From positions 1-57,227 of the forward strand of contig JBBDWK010000114.1 of assembly GCA_040902885.1 (NCBI GenBank): a stretch of DNA of 57,227 nt, read 5' to 3'. Shown in pieces: positions 18,701-25,879 of this stretch. Made by a program: the position numbers and the translations under genes. Numbering within the stretch: position 1 is the first letter of the stretch; every line of letters starts with the position of its first letter. The stretch is from JBBDWK01 sp040902885 (GTDB lineage: Bacteria; Acidobacteriota; Terriglobia; Bryobacterales; Bryobacteraceae). Below the pieces are notes generated by a model. The model made no database searches, had not been told where the DNA came from, and saw only the letters and a program-made list of their open reading frames with translations.

Positions 18701-19124
18701 CGTAACGCTGCAGTCGGGATTTCCGCTGAACGTGTTCGCCGGCCGCGATCAATGCAACTGCGGGCACCAGTCGGATCGGGTGGATGCAACCGGCCAGGCC
18801 ACCGATCTCCAGCGGGGCAGCCAGGATCCGGAGCGCTTCTTCAATACCTCCGCGTACGCCCTGCAGCCGTTCGGCAGCTTTGGCAGCACCGGACGCAACA
18901 CGGTCATGGGGCCTGGAATCATCAGTTGGGATTTTTCAACCGTGAAGAATTTCGTGTTCGCGGAAAGCAAAAGGCTGGAATTCCGCTTCGAAGCCTTCAA
19001 CTTCCCGAACCACCCAAACTGGGGGCCGCCCAATACAACATTCCTGAGCCCGGACTTCGGAAAGGTGCGCTCAACCCGGACCAGCATGCGGGAATTGCAG
19101 TTCGGACTGAAGCTCAACTTTTGA
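15792..19124 (+). CDS. TonB-dependent-receptor-like (Oar-like) outer-membrane protein 2
   Basis: Second receptor-like protein, 1110 residues. ATG 15792 has an ideal GGAGGA (15781-15786) and begins a signal peptide (MRFVTLLTVLFTSAAPGFGQ). It has a carboxypeptidase-regulatory-like domain (about 22-105; EVRDSSGAAVQGATVIV, FPALQPGSYGLKVEMPGF), a plug (VIENRRIVDLPLNGRNFLQL, a motif typical of this family), and a barrel ending LQFGLKLNF. Unlike receptor 1 it has paired cysteines in the barrel (CRLC, FCIQC, QCNC), which could form disulfides in loops. The two receptors are paralogues rather than recent copies. The ligand cannot be deduced; no transport genes accompany them. Confidence 0.91.
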   Translation: MRFVTLLTVLFTSAAPGFGQTFGEITGEVRDSSGAAVQGATVIVTSQATGASRSVTTNEAGVYSFPALQPGSYGLKVEMPGFRTIARGDLGLQVQQTARADFTLEIGQVTEVVEVSGGAALLTTENATVGTVIENRRIVDLPLNGRNFLQLVALSPNVSFGFGSGGSTGAQGGLRSSTMISVSGQRAAFNHFTLDGLENTNVEANTYVFLPSIDALQEFKVQSGIYPAEFGRASSQINVSTKAGGNDYHGTLYEFLRNEKLDATNYAFTTFRPERDPFRWNQYGFTLGGPVWIPKVFDGRNRLFFMSNFEGFRDRKQLRRVANVPSSAMREGNFGGIQQQLFDPVSHARQGNTIVAQPFPGNLVPRNRIHAASIRLLDYYPEPNRPEFGLVSNFQAGQSRAVDRDQFNQRVDFIESSASNWFGRYSWANEVQLLPGLKLNGTQILNKPWQAMISNTRVLSPSFVNESRFGVSRFTNANTNELAFQQDVMRELNIPGIVLQPAEAWGTPLISIAGFSGFGAPTGGPNVTYASTFQWVDNVSWIRGKHSFRFGLEVRRDRWSGSQYTFSRGEFVFEGPATQNPASPSGTGYGFADYLLGYCRLCRAGVAQALAQFRGTSQYYYIDDSWKVRPNLTISFGLRYENTPPWYDRSGRFVNVHIPAFDRTPNVQDLSRHPTLVRVGSGDFYENVGLRFNPAIQVARDGRLGPRGVMTDNNDFAPRLGIAWSPTPKWTVRTGGGIFYSQDAGTPKLDPSRNLAGYRFDEMNPDFPDLNWNQPFRDLTAGVQVNTPAVLGNQHQRRTPYAIQYLLNVQRELMTDTVIEIGYLGSVSRKLEQYRSFNYAEPAPTGSIASRVPYPEFGRVFLVDPVGLGNYNSFAAKFQRRFSGGLTYLASYTWSKSIDTLSAIRQHAGDALFAQDEFCIQCDRALSSYDARQRLVTSALYELPFGKGKRFASGSRVVNAMLGGWQVGSIVTLQSGFPLNVFAGRDQCNCGHQSDRVDATGQATDLQRGSQDPERFFNTSAYALQPFGSFGSTGRNTVMGPGIISWDFSTVKNFVFAESKRLEFRFEAFNFPNHPNWGPPNTTFLSPDFGKVRSTRTSMRELQFGLKLNF

Positions 19125-19163
19125 ATTCCGCCTGAAGGCACGGCATCTCCGGCGCGCCTCCAC

Positions 19164-19193
19164 TTGCAAAATTTCTTCGTCTATGTGTATATT
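19164..19193 (+). promoter_or_regulatory. Candidate promoter of the respiratory operon
   Basis: TTGCAA (19164-19169) as -35 and TATATT (19188-19193) as -10 with an 18-bp spacer, in the only AT-richer patch of this gap. It is the only credible promoter I see before the ten co-directional genes from 19415 to 29337. Confidence 0.5.
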
Positions 19194-19385
19194 GCAGTGA
19201 CAAAAGACGAATCGACGTGGGTTGCAGGATTGACTGGTATGCGTTGTGGGGCGGCGGTTCCCGTTTCGCTTCATACGAGTACTTGAGATGTTTTCGGCAA
19301 GGCTCTTCATAGATCTATTCCCGGGCCTGTCTCTGCCGCTTGCCAGGAGGATCCGGCAACTCGACGTGACCGTTGTCGAAAGGAC

Positions 19386-19403
19386 GGCCGGCTGCCACCG
19401 GCC
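19386..19403 (+). other. Stem-loop just upstream of the Rieske start codon
   Basis: GGCCGG (19386-19391) and CCGGCC (19398-19403) are perfect 6-bp arms around CTGCCA. The ATG follows 11 nt later at 19415. The stem covers the zone just before the weak GGGG ribosome-binding stretch and could modulate initiation. Confidence 0.45.
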
Positions 19404-19414
19404 CGGGGCAACAT

Positions 19415-20011
19415 ATGTCGAATCCGACCGTACCGCCTTCCGCCGAGAAGACCTCGGCCGAAAAGAAGTCCAATCCATCGCTGTCCGAAGTTGTCAAGAG
19501 GCTCTTGACCGCGGACGATCCCGACCCGCAGAAAGTGATCGCCCGGCGGCGCCGTTTCGTGATGGCCAGCGTGCTGGGCGTGCTCGGCGTCAACTTCCTG
19601 ATGTTTCTGCGGTTCTTTTTCCCGCGCGCGCTCTTCGAGCCGAAGACCAGATTCCTGATCGGGTTTCCCTCCGATTTCGGCTTCGGTGTCGACACCAAAT
19701 TTCAGAACCAGTACCGCATCTGGGTGGTGCGGAACACCGAAGGCATCTTCGTGATTTCGGCCATCTGCACCCACCTCGGGTGCACGCCGGACTGGAAAGA
19801 GAGCGAGAATAAGTTCAAGTGCCCGTGCCATGGCAGCGGCTACGACCCGGAAGGCATCAACTTCGAAGGGCCGGCGCCGCGGCCCCTGGACCGGGCCCAC
19901 GTCGAAATCGACCCCGAAGGGCAGATCCTGGTGGACCTCGGCAAGGTCTACAAGTGGCCCAAGGGCGAGCGTTCCGAGTTCGGCGACATTGGCGCGATCA
20001 TTCGCGTCTGA
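19415..20011 (+). CDS. Rieske [2Fe-2S] subunit of a cytochrome bc/b6f-type complex
   Basis: Electron-transfer subunit that oxidises quinol at the Qo site and passes electrons to cytochrome c. 198 residues from ATG 19415; an in-frame TTG at 19373 would only add a leader. A charged N-terminus with a twin-arginine-like RRRRF precedes one membrane helix (about 50-70; MASVLGVLGVNFLMFLRFFF), fitting Tat-dependent insertion. Cluster ligands are clear: C118-T-H120 in CTHLGC and C136-x-C-H139 in CPCHGSGYDPEG; C123 and C138 make the stabilising disulfide. First gene of the operon, 29 nt before the cytochrome b6-like gene. Confidence 0.95.
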   Translation: MSNPTVPPSAEKTSAEKKSNPSLSEVVKRLLTADDPDPQKVIARRRRFVMASVLGVLGVNFLMFLRFFFPRALFEPKTRFLIGFPSDFGFGVDTKFQNQYRIWVVRNTEGIFVISAICTHLGCTPDWKESENKFKCPCHGSGYDPEGINFEGPAPRPLDRAHVEIDPEGQILVDLGKVYKWPKGERSEFGDIGAIIRV

Positions 20012-20040
20012 GAAGAATTTGAAACCCACGAGAGGTTCTT

Positions 20041-20979
20041 ATGTCGGAAGTAAACGGCAAGAACGGTTCTGCATCCTCAGGAAACGGGGCCGGCTCGGAG
20101 CAACCGAACGGCGGCAAGACCCGGATTGCGGCGCTGGTCGAGGATTCCAAAGTCATCCGCGACCGGGCGATTGAAGAGATCAAAGCCCTCAAGCAGCCGG
20201 AGAAGACGGACCTGTGGAAGTCCATTCTCCGCGTCAAGCACGACGAAACGCCCCGCAGCCGGGCTCTGGGCGTGCTCTCCAACGTTTTTCTCCACCTCCA
20301 CCCCGCCAAGATCAACCGCGACGCGGTGGCATACAACTACACCTGGGGAATGGGCGGCATCAGCTTCTACGTGTACATCACGCTGGTGTTCTCGGGCACG
20401 CTGCTGATGTTCTACTATCACCCGTCGAAGGTGGTCGCCTTCCGCGACATTCTCTACCTGGAGCACGACGTTCCCTTCGGCAAGCTGCTGCGCAACATGC
20501 ACCGCTGGGGCGCGCACATGATGGTGATTACCGTCTGGCTGCACATGTTCCGGGTCTACCTGACGGGCTCCTACAAGAAGCCGCGCGAGTTCAACTGGGT
20601 GGTGGGCGTAATTCTGCTGGTGCTCACGCTGCTGCTCAGCTTCACCGGTTATCTGCTTCCCGACGACCAGCTCGGCTTCTGGGCGGTCACGGTAGGCACG
20701 AACATGGCGCGCGCGACGCCGTTGCTCGGCCACGATGGGCCGTTGGGCACGCAGCTCGGCATGACCCCGTTTAACGACGTCCGTTTCGGGCTGCTGGGCG
20801 GCTCCATCGTCGATTCCAATGCGCTGCTCCGCGCCTATATCTGGCACTGCGTCGCCATTCCGATCATCATCTCGGCGTTCATGGTGGTTCACTTCTGGCG
20901 CGTACGGAAGGATGGCGGCATCTCCGGTCCTTCGCCCATGATGCTCGCATCGGAGATCAAGGAACCGCGCAAATTCTGA
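20041..20979 (+). CDS. Cytochrome b6-like subunit (N-terminal half of cytochrome b)
   Basis: Di-haem membrane subunit of the quinol:cytochrome c oxidoreductase, 312 residues. A hydrophilic N-terminal extension of about 90 residues precedes four membrane helices. Haem ligands are visible: H154 and H168 in helix B (13 residues between) and H269 and H284 in helix D (14 residues between). The 14-residue spacing and the split from subunit IV are b6f-type features; mitochondrial-type cytochrome b has 13 in both. The conserved SFTGYLLPDDQLGFWAVTVG Qo-region segment is present. ATG 20041 follows GAGAGGTTCTT; the stop lies 10 nt before subunit IV. Confidence 0.94.
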   Translation: MSEVNGKNGSASSGNGAGSEQPNGGKTRIAALVEDSKVIRDRAIEEIKALKQPEKTDLWKSILRVKHDETPRSRALGVLSNVFLHLHPAKINRDAVAYNYTWGMGGISFYVYITLVFSGTLLMFYYHPSKVVAFRDILYLEHDVPFGKLLRNMHRWGAHMMVITVWLHMFRVYLTGSYKKPREFNWVVGVILLVLTLLLSFTGYLLPDDQLGFWAVTVGTNMARATPLLGHDGPLGTQLGMTPFNDVRFGLLGGSIVDSNALLRAYIWHCVAIPIIISAFMVVHFWRVRKDGGISGPSPMMLASEIKEPRKF

Positions 20980-20989
20980 GGAAGAATCC

Positions 20990-21925
20990 ATGGATCTGCA
21001 TCAGCTTTGGACCATCATCAGCACGCCCGACAACGTGCCCATCGTTATGCTGCTGTTCGTAGTGCCGTTCTACTCCTGGTATGCGCTGCGCCAGGCTTTC
21101 GCGAACGACCGGCTGATCGAGCAACTGGAAGCCGATCCCGCGATGGCCAAGACCCATCACCGCAAGGTTCAGCCCTACCGGCCCGAGTGGAGCAGGGAGG
21201 TTCACGTGTGGCCGTTTCTGCTGCGCATCGAGTTTCTGGCCGCCATCATCGTGACCGTGATCCTCGTCGTCTGGTCGATCACGCTGAACGCGCCGCTGGA
21301 AGAGCCGGCCAATCCCACGCTCACCATGAACCCCTCCAAGGCGCCCTGGTACTTCCTCGGTTTGCAGGAGATGCTGGTGTACTTCGATCCGTGGATGGCG
21401 GGCGTGGTCATGCCGTCGCTCATTATCGGGGGGCTGATGGTGATTCCATATATCGACGCGAACCCGCTCGGCAACGGCTATTACACCTTCAAGCAGCGCA
21501 AGTATTCCATCCTGACCTTCCTGTTCGGCTTTATCGTCCTGTGGACCTCGATGATCGTAATCGGCACGCTGATTCGCGGCCCGGGCTGGATGTGGTTCTG
21601 GCCGGGCATGACCTGGGACCATAACCGGCTGGTCTTCGAAGTGAATCGCGATCTGCCGGATATCTTCGGCATCAAGAGCGGGATTATGAAGAGCCTCTTC
21701 GGAGGCTTCGTGGTGACGCTGTACGCGATTGCGTGCGGCATCGGCGTACACAAGCTGATTACGCGAACGCCGTTCAACCGCAAGATCTACGGCCGCATGA
21801 GCCTGGTGCAGTACATAACCATGCAGGTGTTCATGATCACCATGATCGCCCTGCCCGTAAAGATCATTTTGAAACTGCTGTTTCGCATTAAATACGTCTG
21901 GATCACCCCCTGGTTTAACATATGA
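20990..21925 (+). CDS. Subunit-IV-like C-terminal half of cytochrome b
   Basis: Completes the cytochrome b core, 311 residues, longer than plant-type subunit IV (about 160). A first helix at about 10-30 is followed by a soluble stretch, a second helix (about 80-100; EFLAAIIVTVILVVWSI), the Qo-site motif A118-P-W-Y121 within APWYFLGLQEMLVYFDPW, and at least four more helices. In most bc complexes the motif is PEWY; here the Glu position is Pro. GAGGAAG upstream of ATG 20990 is a good ribosome site. The last bases overlap the start of the octahaem cytochrome gene (ATGA), showing translational coupling. Confidence 0.9.
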   Translation: MDLHQLWTIISTPDNVPIVMLLFVVPFYSWYALRQAFANDRLIEQLEADPAMAKTHHRKVQPYRPEWSREVHVWPFLLRIEFLAAIIVTVILVVWSITLNAPLEEPANPTLTMNPSKAPWYFLGLQEMLVYFDPWMAGVVMPSLIIGGLMVIPYIDANPLGNGYYTFKQRKYSILTFLFGFIVLWTSMIVIGTLIRGPGWMWFWPGMTWDHNRLVFEVNRDLPDIFGIKSGIMKSLFGGFVVTLYAIACGIGVHKLITRTPFNRKIYGRMSLVQYITMQVFMITMIALPVKIILKLLFRIKYVWITPWFNI

Positions 21926-24900
21926 CCGACCAAGAAAAGGACCCTGTAGTTCATTCATCCCTCAGCTGGCACCTGGTGATCTGGTCGGTTTTGCTCGTGC
22001 TCTCGATGGGCTGGGCGCTGTGGGACGAGGTTTACGGAATTCGTCCGTGGAAGGGTTATCAGACCCGTTTCGTGACGCTTTACCGGAACTTCCTGAAAAC
22101 CGTGCAGCCGGCGGAAGCCGAAACGGAGAAGAAGATCAAAGCCTCGTCCGAGTACCAGCGCCTGGACCGCGAAATGCTCGCGGCCGAGAAGTCCGTGGCA
22201 CAGCGCGTCGGCGAGATCGACCGCGAGGTGAACCAGACCCTGGTTCCACGCCAGTTGACGCTCAACGATGCGTTCCAGATTGTGCGCAGCGAGATCGGCG
22301 CCCTCACCTATCAGACCGAGGTGGCTTCGAGCGAAGGGGGCAAGCAGAGCCTGCGCAAGGAGATCGACGACATCAAGAAGCGCGTGGCCGCGGTCCGGCT
22401 TCCCAATGCGGACGGCTCCACGGCCAGCCAGGACTACACGTACGGCCAGATGGAGAAGGACCTGGATACGTGGAAGAGCCGCAAGGCCCAGTTGCTGCAG
22501 CAGCGCGTGGCGCTCCTGAAACCCGCCGCCGAGCTCCGCGCCCAGCGCGACAAGTACCTGTCGGACCGCATCGCCGACGTCAGCACGGAAACGCTGGCGG
22601 GCATCGAGCGCACGCTGGATACGTTCGAGACCGGCATCCGGCAGATCCACATAAAGGACGTGGACCTGGTGGACCGCTGCGAGAGCTGTCACCTGGGAAC
22701 CCGCGAGCCGGTTGTGCTGACCAAGGCGGCGATGGGAGGCGAAGCGGTTTACACCAGCCACCCCAGGCTGGAATTGTTGGAGGTCCACGATCCCGAGCGC
22801 TTCGGATGCACACCCTGCCACGGCGGCAATGGCGTGGCCACCAGCAGCATCACCAAGGGCCACGGGCGGCACAAGTACTGGCTCTGGCCGATGCACTACA
22901 GGGAGAACTTCGAGGCGGGTTGCCAGCAGTGCCATTCCGGCGAAATTGTTACCGAGATGGCCGACACGCTGAATGCCGGCCGCGAGCTGTTCCGCTTGCG
23001 CGGGTGCATGGGCTGCCACCGCTATGAAGGCTTCGACAGAGAGCCGGAAGAGTTGACCTCGGTGCATCAGGAGATCCGCCAGCTTCAGACGCAGAAGGCG
23101 GAGTGGGAGCGCGAGGCCGGCTTCTCGATCCAGAAGGCCGACCGGGTTTCCGACAACGCGGAGGCGCAGCGCCTCTACGCGCATGCGGATAACCTGAAGG
23201 TGCGGTCAAGCGGCGTGGACGCCAAGATCGAGCAGCTCGACATGCGGGCCCGCAATCTGATTCAGGAGATCAAGAAAGTCGGACCCAGCCTCAAGGAAGT
23301 GCGCATGAAGCTGCGCAAGGAATGGCTGCCGGTGTGGGTTGAAAATCCGAACCACTGGCGTCCCGGGACCAAGATGCCAACCTTCCGTCTGGACCAGGAT
23401 GAAGTGCGCGCCATTTCCGCGTTTATCTGGCAGTCCGGGCTTACCGGAAAAGCCGTCCAGCATCCGCAGGGCAACGCGGAGCGCGGGCGCGAGGCCTTCG
23501 AGACTCGCGGCTGCATGGCGTGTCACTCCATGGGTGAAGGCGACCAGAAGCAGGGCGGCACGTTCGCGGCCAACCTGAGCCGGGTGGGCGAGAAGGTCAA
23601 CTACAACTACCTCGTCCGGTGGATTCACAATCCTCGCGAACGCACTCTGCCCTACGATCCGATCGAGAAGCGGGACCTCACCGAAGAAGACTACAAGAAG
23701 CAGGGTCTGCCGTTTGTCTTCGACGAAGAGCACTCGCGCTCGCCATACGGCAATCACGAGCTGGTGGTGCAGCAGATGACGCCCATGCCCAGCCTGCGGC
23801 TGAGCATCGAGGAGTCGCGCGACATCGCCACGTATCTGATGACCCGTAAGCAGGACAACGCTGCTTACGCGGAGGCGGCGTACCTGGACGATCCCGCCCT
23901 CAAGGCGCGCGGGCAATTCCTGGTGCGGCATTACGGCTGCGCGGGCTGCCACGAGATCGCGGGTCTGGAAGAAGAGCAGCGCATCGGCACCGAGCTGACC
24001 AAAGAAGGGTCGAAGCCGCTCGAGCGGCTGGACTTCGCGCTGCTGGGCCATGACGCGCACGGCGAAGGCTGGTACAACCACAAGGGCTTCTTCGAAAACA
24101 AGCTCAAAGATCCCGCCGTTTACGACAAGGGCAAGGAGAAGGAGAGCAAGCTGGAACGGCTGAAGATGCCCAACTTCAACCTCAGCAAGCAGGAGGTCGA
24201 CGCGGTAACCACCTTCCTGCTGGGCTCGGTGGAATCCACTTTGCCCGCGCGCTACCACTTCAAACCGACCGACCAGCGGCAGGACATCGCGGAGGGCTGG
24301 TGGGTGGTTCGCAAGTACAACTGCATGGGGTGCCACCAGATGCGCGTCGGGCAGAGCACGGTGTTCATGACCCTGCCGCGTTATCAAGACCCGGACTGGA
24401 AGGAACAGGTTCCGCCGATCCTGATTGGGGAAGGCGCGCGCGTGGATCCCGACTGGCTCATGCGCTTCCTGAAGAATCCGGCCATGCACGAGTCGACCGT
24501 TGACCGGAACGGCGTGCGCCAGTATTTGAAGGCGCGCATGCCGACCTTCCACTTCTCGGATGGCGAGCTGCGCAAGCTGGTGCGGTTCTTCGAGGCGCTT
24601 TCGGCGCAGGCGCAGCCGTATATCGCTCAGAGCCTCGAGCCGCTTTCCGAATCGGAGCGCTTAATGGCGCGGCAGTTGTTTTCGAGCGAAGGCGCGCCGT
24701 GCCTGAAGTGCCACGCGACCGGCGATCCGGGGCATGACCGTATCGCCACGGCCCCCAACTTCCTGCTGGCGAAGGAACGCTTGAAGCCCGGCTGGACCAG
24801 GCGCTGGATGATCGACCCGGCCATGATGGCTCCCGGCACGGCCATGCCTTCAGGCCTCTTTCAGAGGGACGGGGAACGGTGGATTTTCGCCGGTCCAACG

Positions 24901-25023
24901 CCGCCCAACTTCCGCACGTATACCAAGGACCATGTGGATCTGTTGGTGCGCTACATGTTCCAGTTCACGCCGGAAGAGCTGGGGAGGCTGCGCGCGAGCG
25001 CAGGCTCGGGGGCAGGCCGGTAA
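21922..25023 (+). CDS. Octahaem c-type cytochrome subunit
   Basis: Large exported multihaem cytochrome c, 1033 residues, translationally coupled to the cytochrome b genes and so probably the electron-accepting subunit of this complex. One N-terminal helix (about 14-34; HLVIWSVLLVLSMGWALWDE) acts as membrane anchor. A coiled-coil-rich stretch (about 45-240) comes before the first haem. Eight CXXCH motifs begin at residues 253, 296, 334, 362, 531, 673, 801 and 927: CESCH, CTPCH, CQQCH, CMGCH, CMACH, CAGCH, CMGCH and CLKCH. The first four are clustered, the rest are spaced by 126-169 residues and look like separate mono-haem cytochrome c domains, each with a later Met (MPTF, MPSL, MPNF, MPTF, MPSG) as likely sixth ligand. 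A second helical stretch lies at about 375-450. I do not know a named family for the whole protein. Confidence 0.92.
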   Translation: MTDQEKDPVVHSSLSWHLVIWSVLLVLSMGWALWDEVYGIRPWKGYQTRFVTLYRNFLKTVQPAEAETEKKIKASSEYQRLDREMLAAEKSVAQRVGEIDREVNQTLVPRQLTLNDAFQIVRSEIGALTYQTEVASSEGGKQSLRKEIDDIKKRVAAVRLPNADGSTASQDYTYGQMEKDLDTWKSRKAQLLQQRVALLKPAAELRAQRDKYLSDRIADVSTETLAGIERTLDTFETGIRQIHIKDVDLVDRCESCHLGTREPVVLTKAAMGGEAVYTSHPRLELLEVHDPERFGCTPCHGGNGVATSSITKGHGRHKYWLWPMHYRENFEAGCQQCHSGEIVTEMADTLNAGRELFRLRGCMGCHRYEGFDREPEELTSVHQEIRQLQTQKAEWEREAGFSIQKADRVSDNAEAQRLYAHADNLKVRSSGVDAKIEQLDMRARNLIQEIKKVGPSLKEVRMKLRKEWLPVWVENPNHWRPGTKMPTFRLDQDEVRAISAFIWQSGLTGKAVQHPQGNAERGREAFETRGCMACHSMGEGDQKQGGTFAANLSRVGEKVNYNYLVRWIHNPRERTLPYDPIEKRDLTEEDYKKQGLPFVFDEEHSRSPYGNHELVVQQMTPMPSLRLSIEESRDIATYLMTRKQDNAAYAEAAYLDDPALKARGQFLVRHYGCAGCHEIAGLEEEQRIGTELTKEGSKPLERLDFALLGHDAHGEGWYNHKGFFENKLKDPAVYDKGKEKESKLERLKMPNFNLSKQEVDAVTTFLLGSVESTLPARYHFKPTDQRQDIAEGWWVVRKYNCMGCHQMRVGQSTVFMTLPRYQDPDWKEQVPPILIGEGARVDPDWLMRFLKNPAMHESTVDRNGVRQYLKARMPTFHFSDGELRKLVRFFEALSAQAQPYIAQSLEPLSESERLMARQLFSSEGAPCLKCHATGDPGHDRIATAPNFLLAKERLKPGWTRRWMIDPAMMAPGTAMPSGLFQRDGERWIFAGPTPPNFRTYTKDHVDLLVRYMFQFTPEELGRLRASAGSGAGR

Positions 25024-25062
25024 CATTGAGTTGAAGGACAAATACAAGGAAGGCTGATTGCA

Positions 25063-25827
25063 ATGAAAAACGTTTGGATTACGAGCGGACTTCTCTCCGC
25101 GCTTCTTCTGTCGGGTTGCGGCGGCAGCAGTGAAAAGAAAGCGGAAGCGCCCGCCGAAGCCCCCGCCGCCGCGCCTATTGATACGGCCAATGCCGGCACC
25201 GTCACCGGCAAGGTGGCTTTCGCCGGCCAAGCGCCCGCTGCCCGGACCATCAGCATGGACGCCACCCCGGCGTGCGCGCGGGCCCATTCGACTCCTCAGA
25301 GGTCGGAGGAGGTCATCGTCAACAGCAACGGGACGTTGAAAAACGCGTTCGTCTACGTGAAGGCCGGGCTTCCGCAAAGGGAGTGGCCGGTGACCGCTCC
25401 CGCGGCGAAGCTCGATCAGCAGGGCTGTATCTATACGCCGCACGTGCTCGGAGTTCAGGCCAACCAGGACATCGAGATCACGAACAGCGATCCCACGAAT
25501 CACAATATTCACCCGCTGCCGAAGGTGAACCGCGAATGGAACGAGTCTCAGCCGCCGAAAGGCGAGGCCAAGACCAAGCAGTTCCCGCGCGAGGAGATCA
25601 TGATTCCGGTGAAGTGCAACGTGCATCCCTGGATGCGCAGCTATATCGGCGTGGTCTCGCACCCCTACTTCGCGGTCACCGGCGACGATGGCTCGTTCAC
25701 CATCCCCAACCTGCCTCCCGGAGAGTACACTCTCGCAACCTGGCACGAGAAGTACGGCGAACAGGAGCAGAAAATCACGGTTGGACCGAAGGAGAGCAAG
25801 ACGGTAGAATTTAGTTATAAGGGATAA
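25063..25827 (+). CDS. Cupredoxin-like exported lipoprotein
   Basis: 254 residues starting with a lipoprotein signal (LLSG-C19), then an Ala/Pro/Glu-rich linker, so anchored outside the inner membrane. The core (about 45-200) looks like a small blue-copper fold: His residues in HNIHP (147 and 150) and a C185-x-x-H188-x-x-M191 loop (CNVHPWM) could supply a type-1 copper site. The C-terminal part (about 205-254; DGSFTIPNLPPGEYTLATW) is a carboxypeptidase-regulatory/prealbumin-like sandwich. It starts 39 nt after the octahaem gene behind an AAGGAAGG site. By position it may shuttle electrons or copper between the bc-type complex and an oxidase; that role is inferred. It could alternatively be a structural lipoprotein without copper. 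Confidence 0.75.
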   Translation: MKNVWITSGLLSALLLSGCGGSSEKKAEAPAEAPAAAPIDTANAGTVTGKVAFAGQAPAARTISMDATPACARAHSTPQRSEEVIVNSNGTLKNAFVYVKAGLPQREWPVTAPAAKLDQQGCIYTPHVLGVQANQDIEITNSDPTNHNIHPLPKVNREWNESQPPKGEAKTKQFPREEIMIPVKCNVHPWMRSYIGVVSHPYFAVTGDDGSFTIPNLPPGEYTLATWHEKYGEQEQKITVGPKESKTVEFSYKG

Positions 25828-25845
25828 CAACCGTAGAGCCGATGC

Positions 25846-25867
25846 GGACGGGTCCCGAGGCCCGTCC
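25846..25867 (+). other. 7-bp stem-loop between cupredoxin and haem O synthase genes
   Basis: GGACGGG (25846-25852) and CCCGTCC (25861-25867) pair around TCCCGAGG. No T-run follows, so it is probably an RNA stability or processing hairpin within the operon rather than a terminator. Confidence 0.5.
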
Positions 25868-25879
25868 CGCTGGCGCCCC

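Larger units (their letters stand above)
19125..19414. other. Intergenic leader of the bc-complex operon
   Basis: About 290 bp without a credible gene between the second receptor and the Rieske gene. It holds the candidate promoter at 19164-19193, giving a leader of roughly 215 nt, and a GGCCGG/CCGGCC stem-loop at 19386-19403 immediately before the Rieske start. The rest shows nothing recognisable. Confidence 0.5.
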
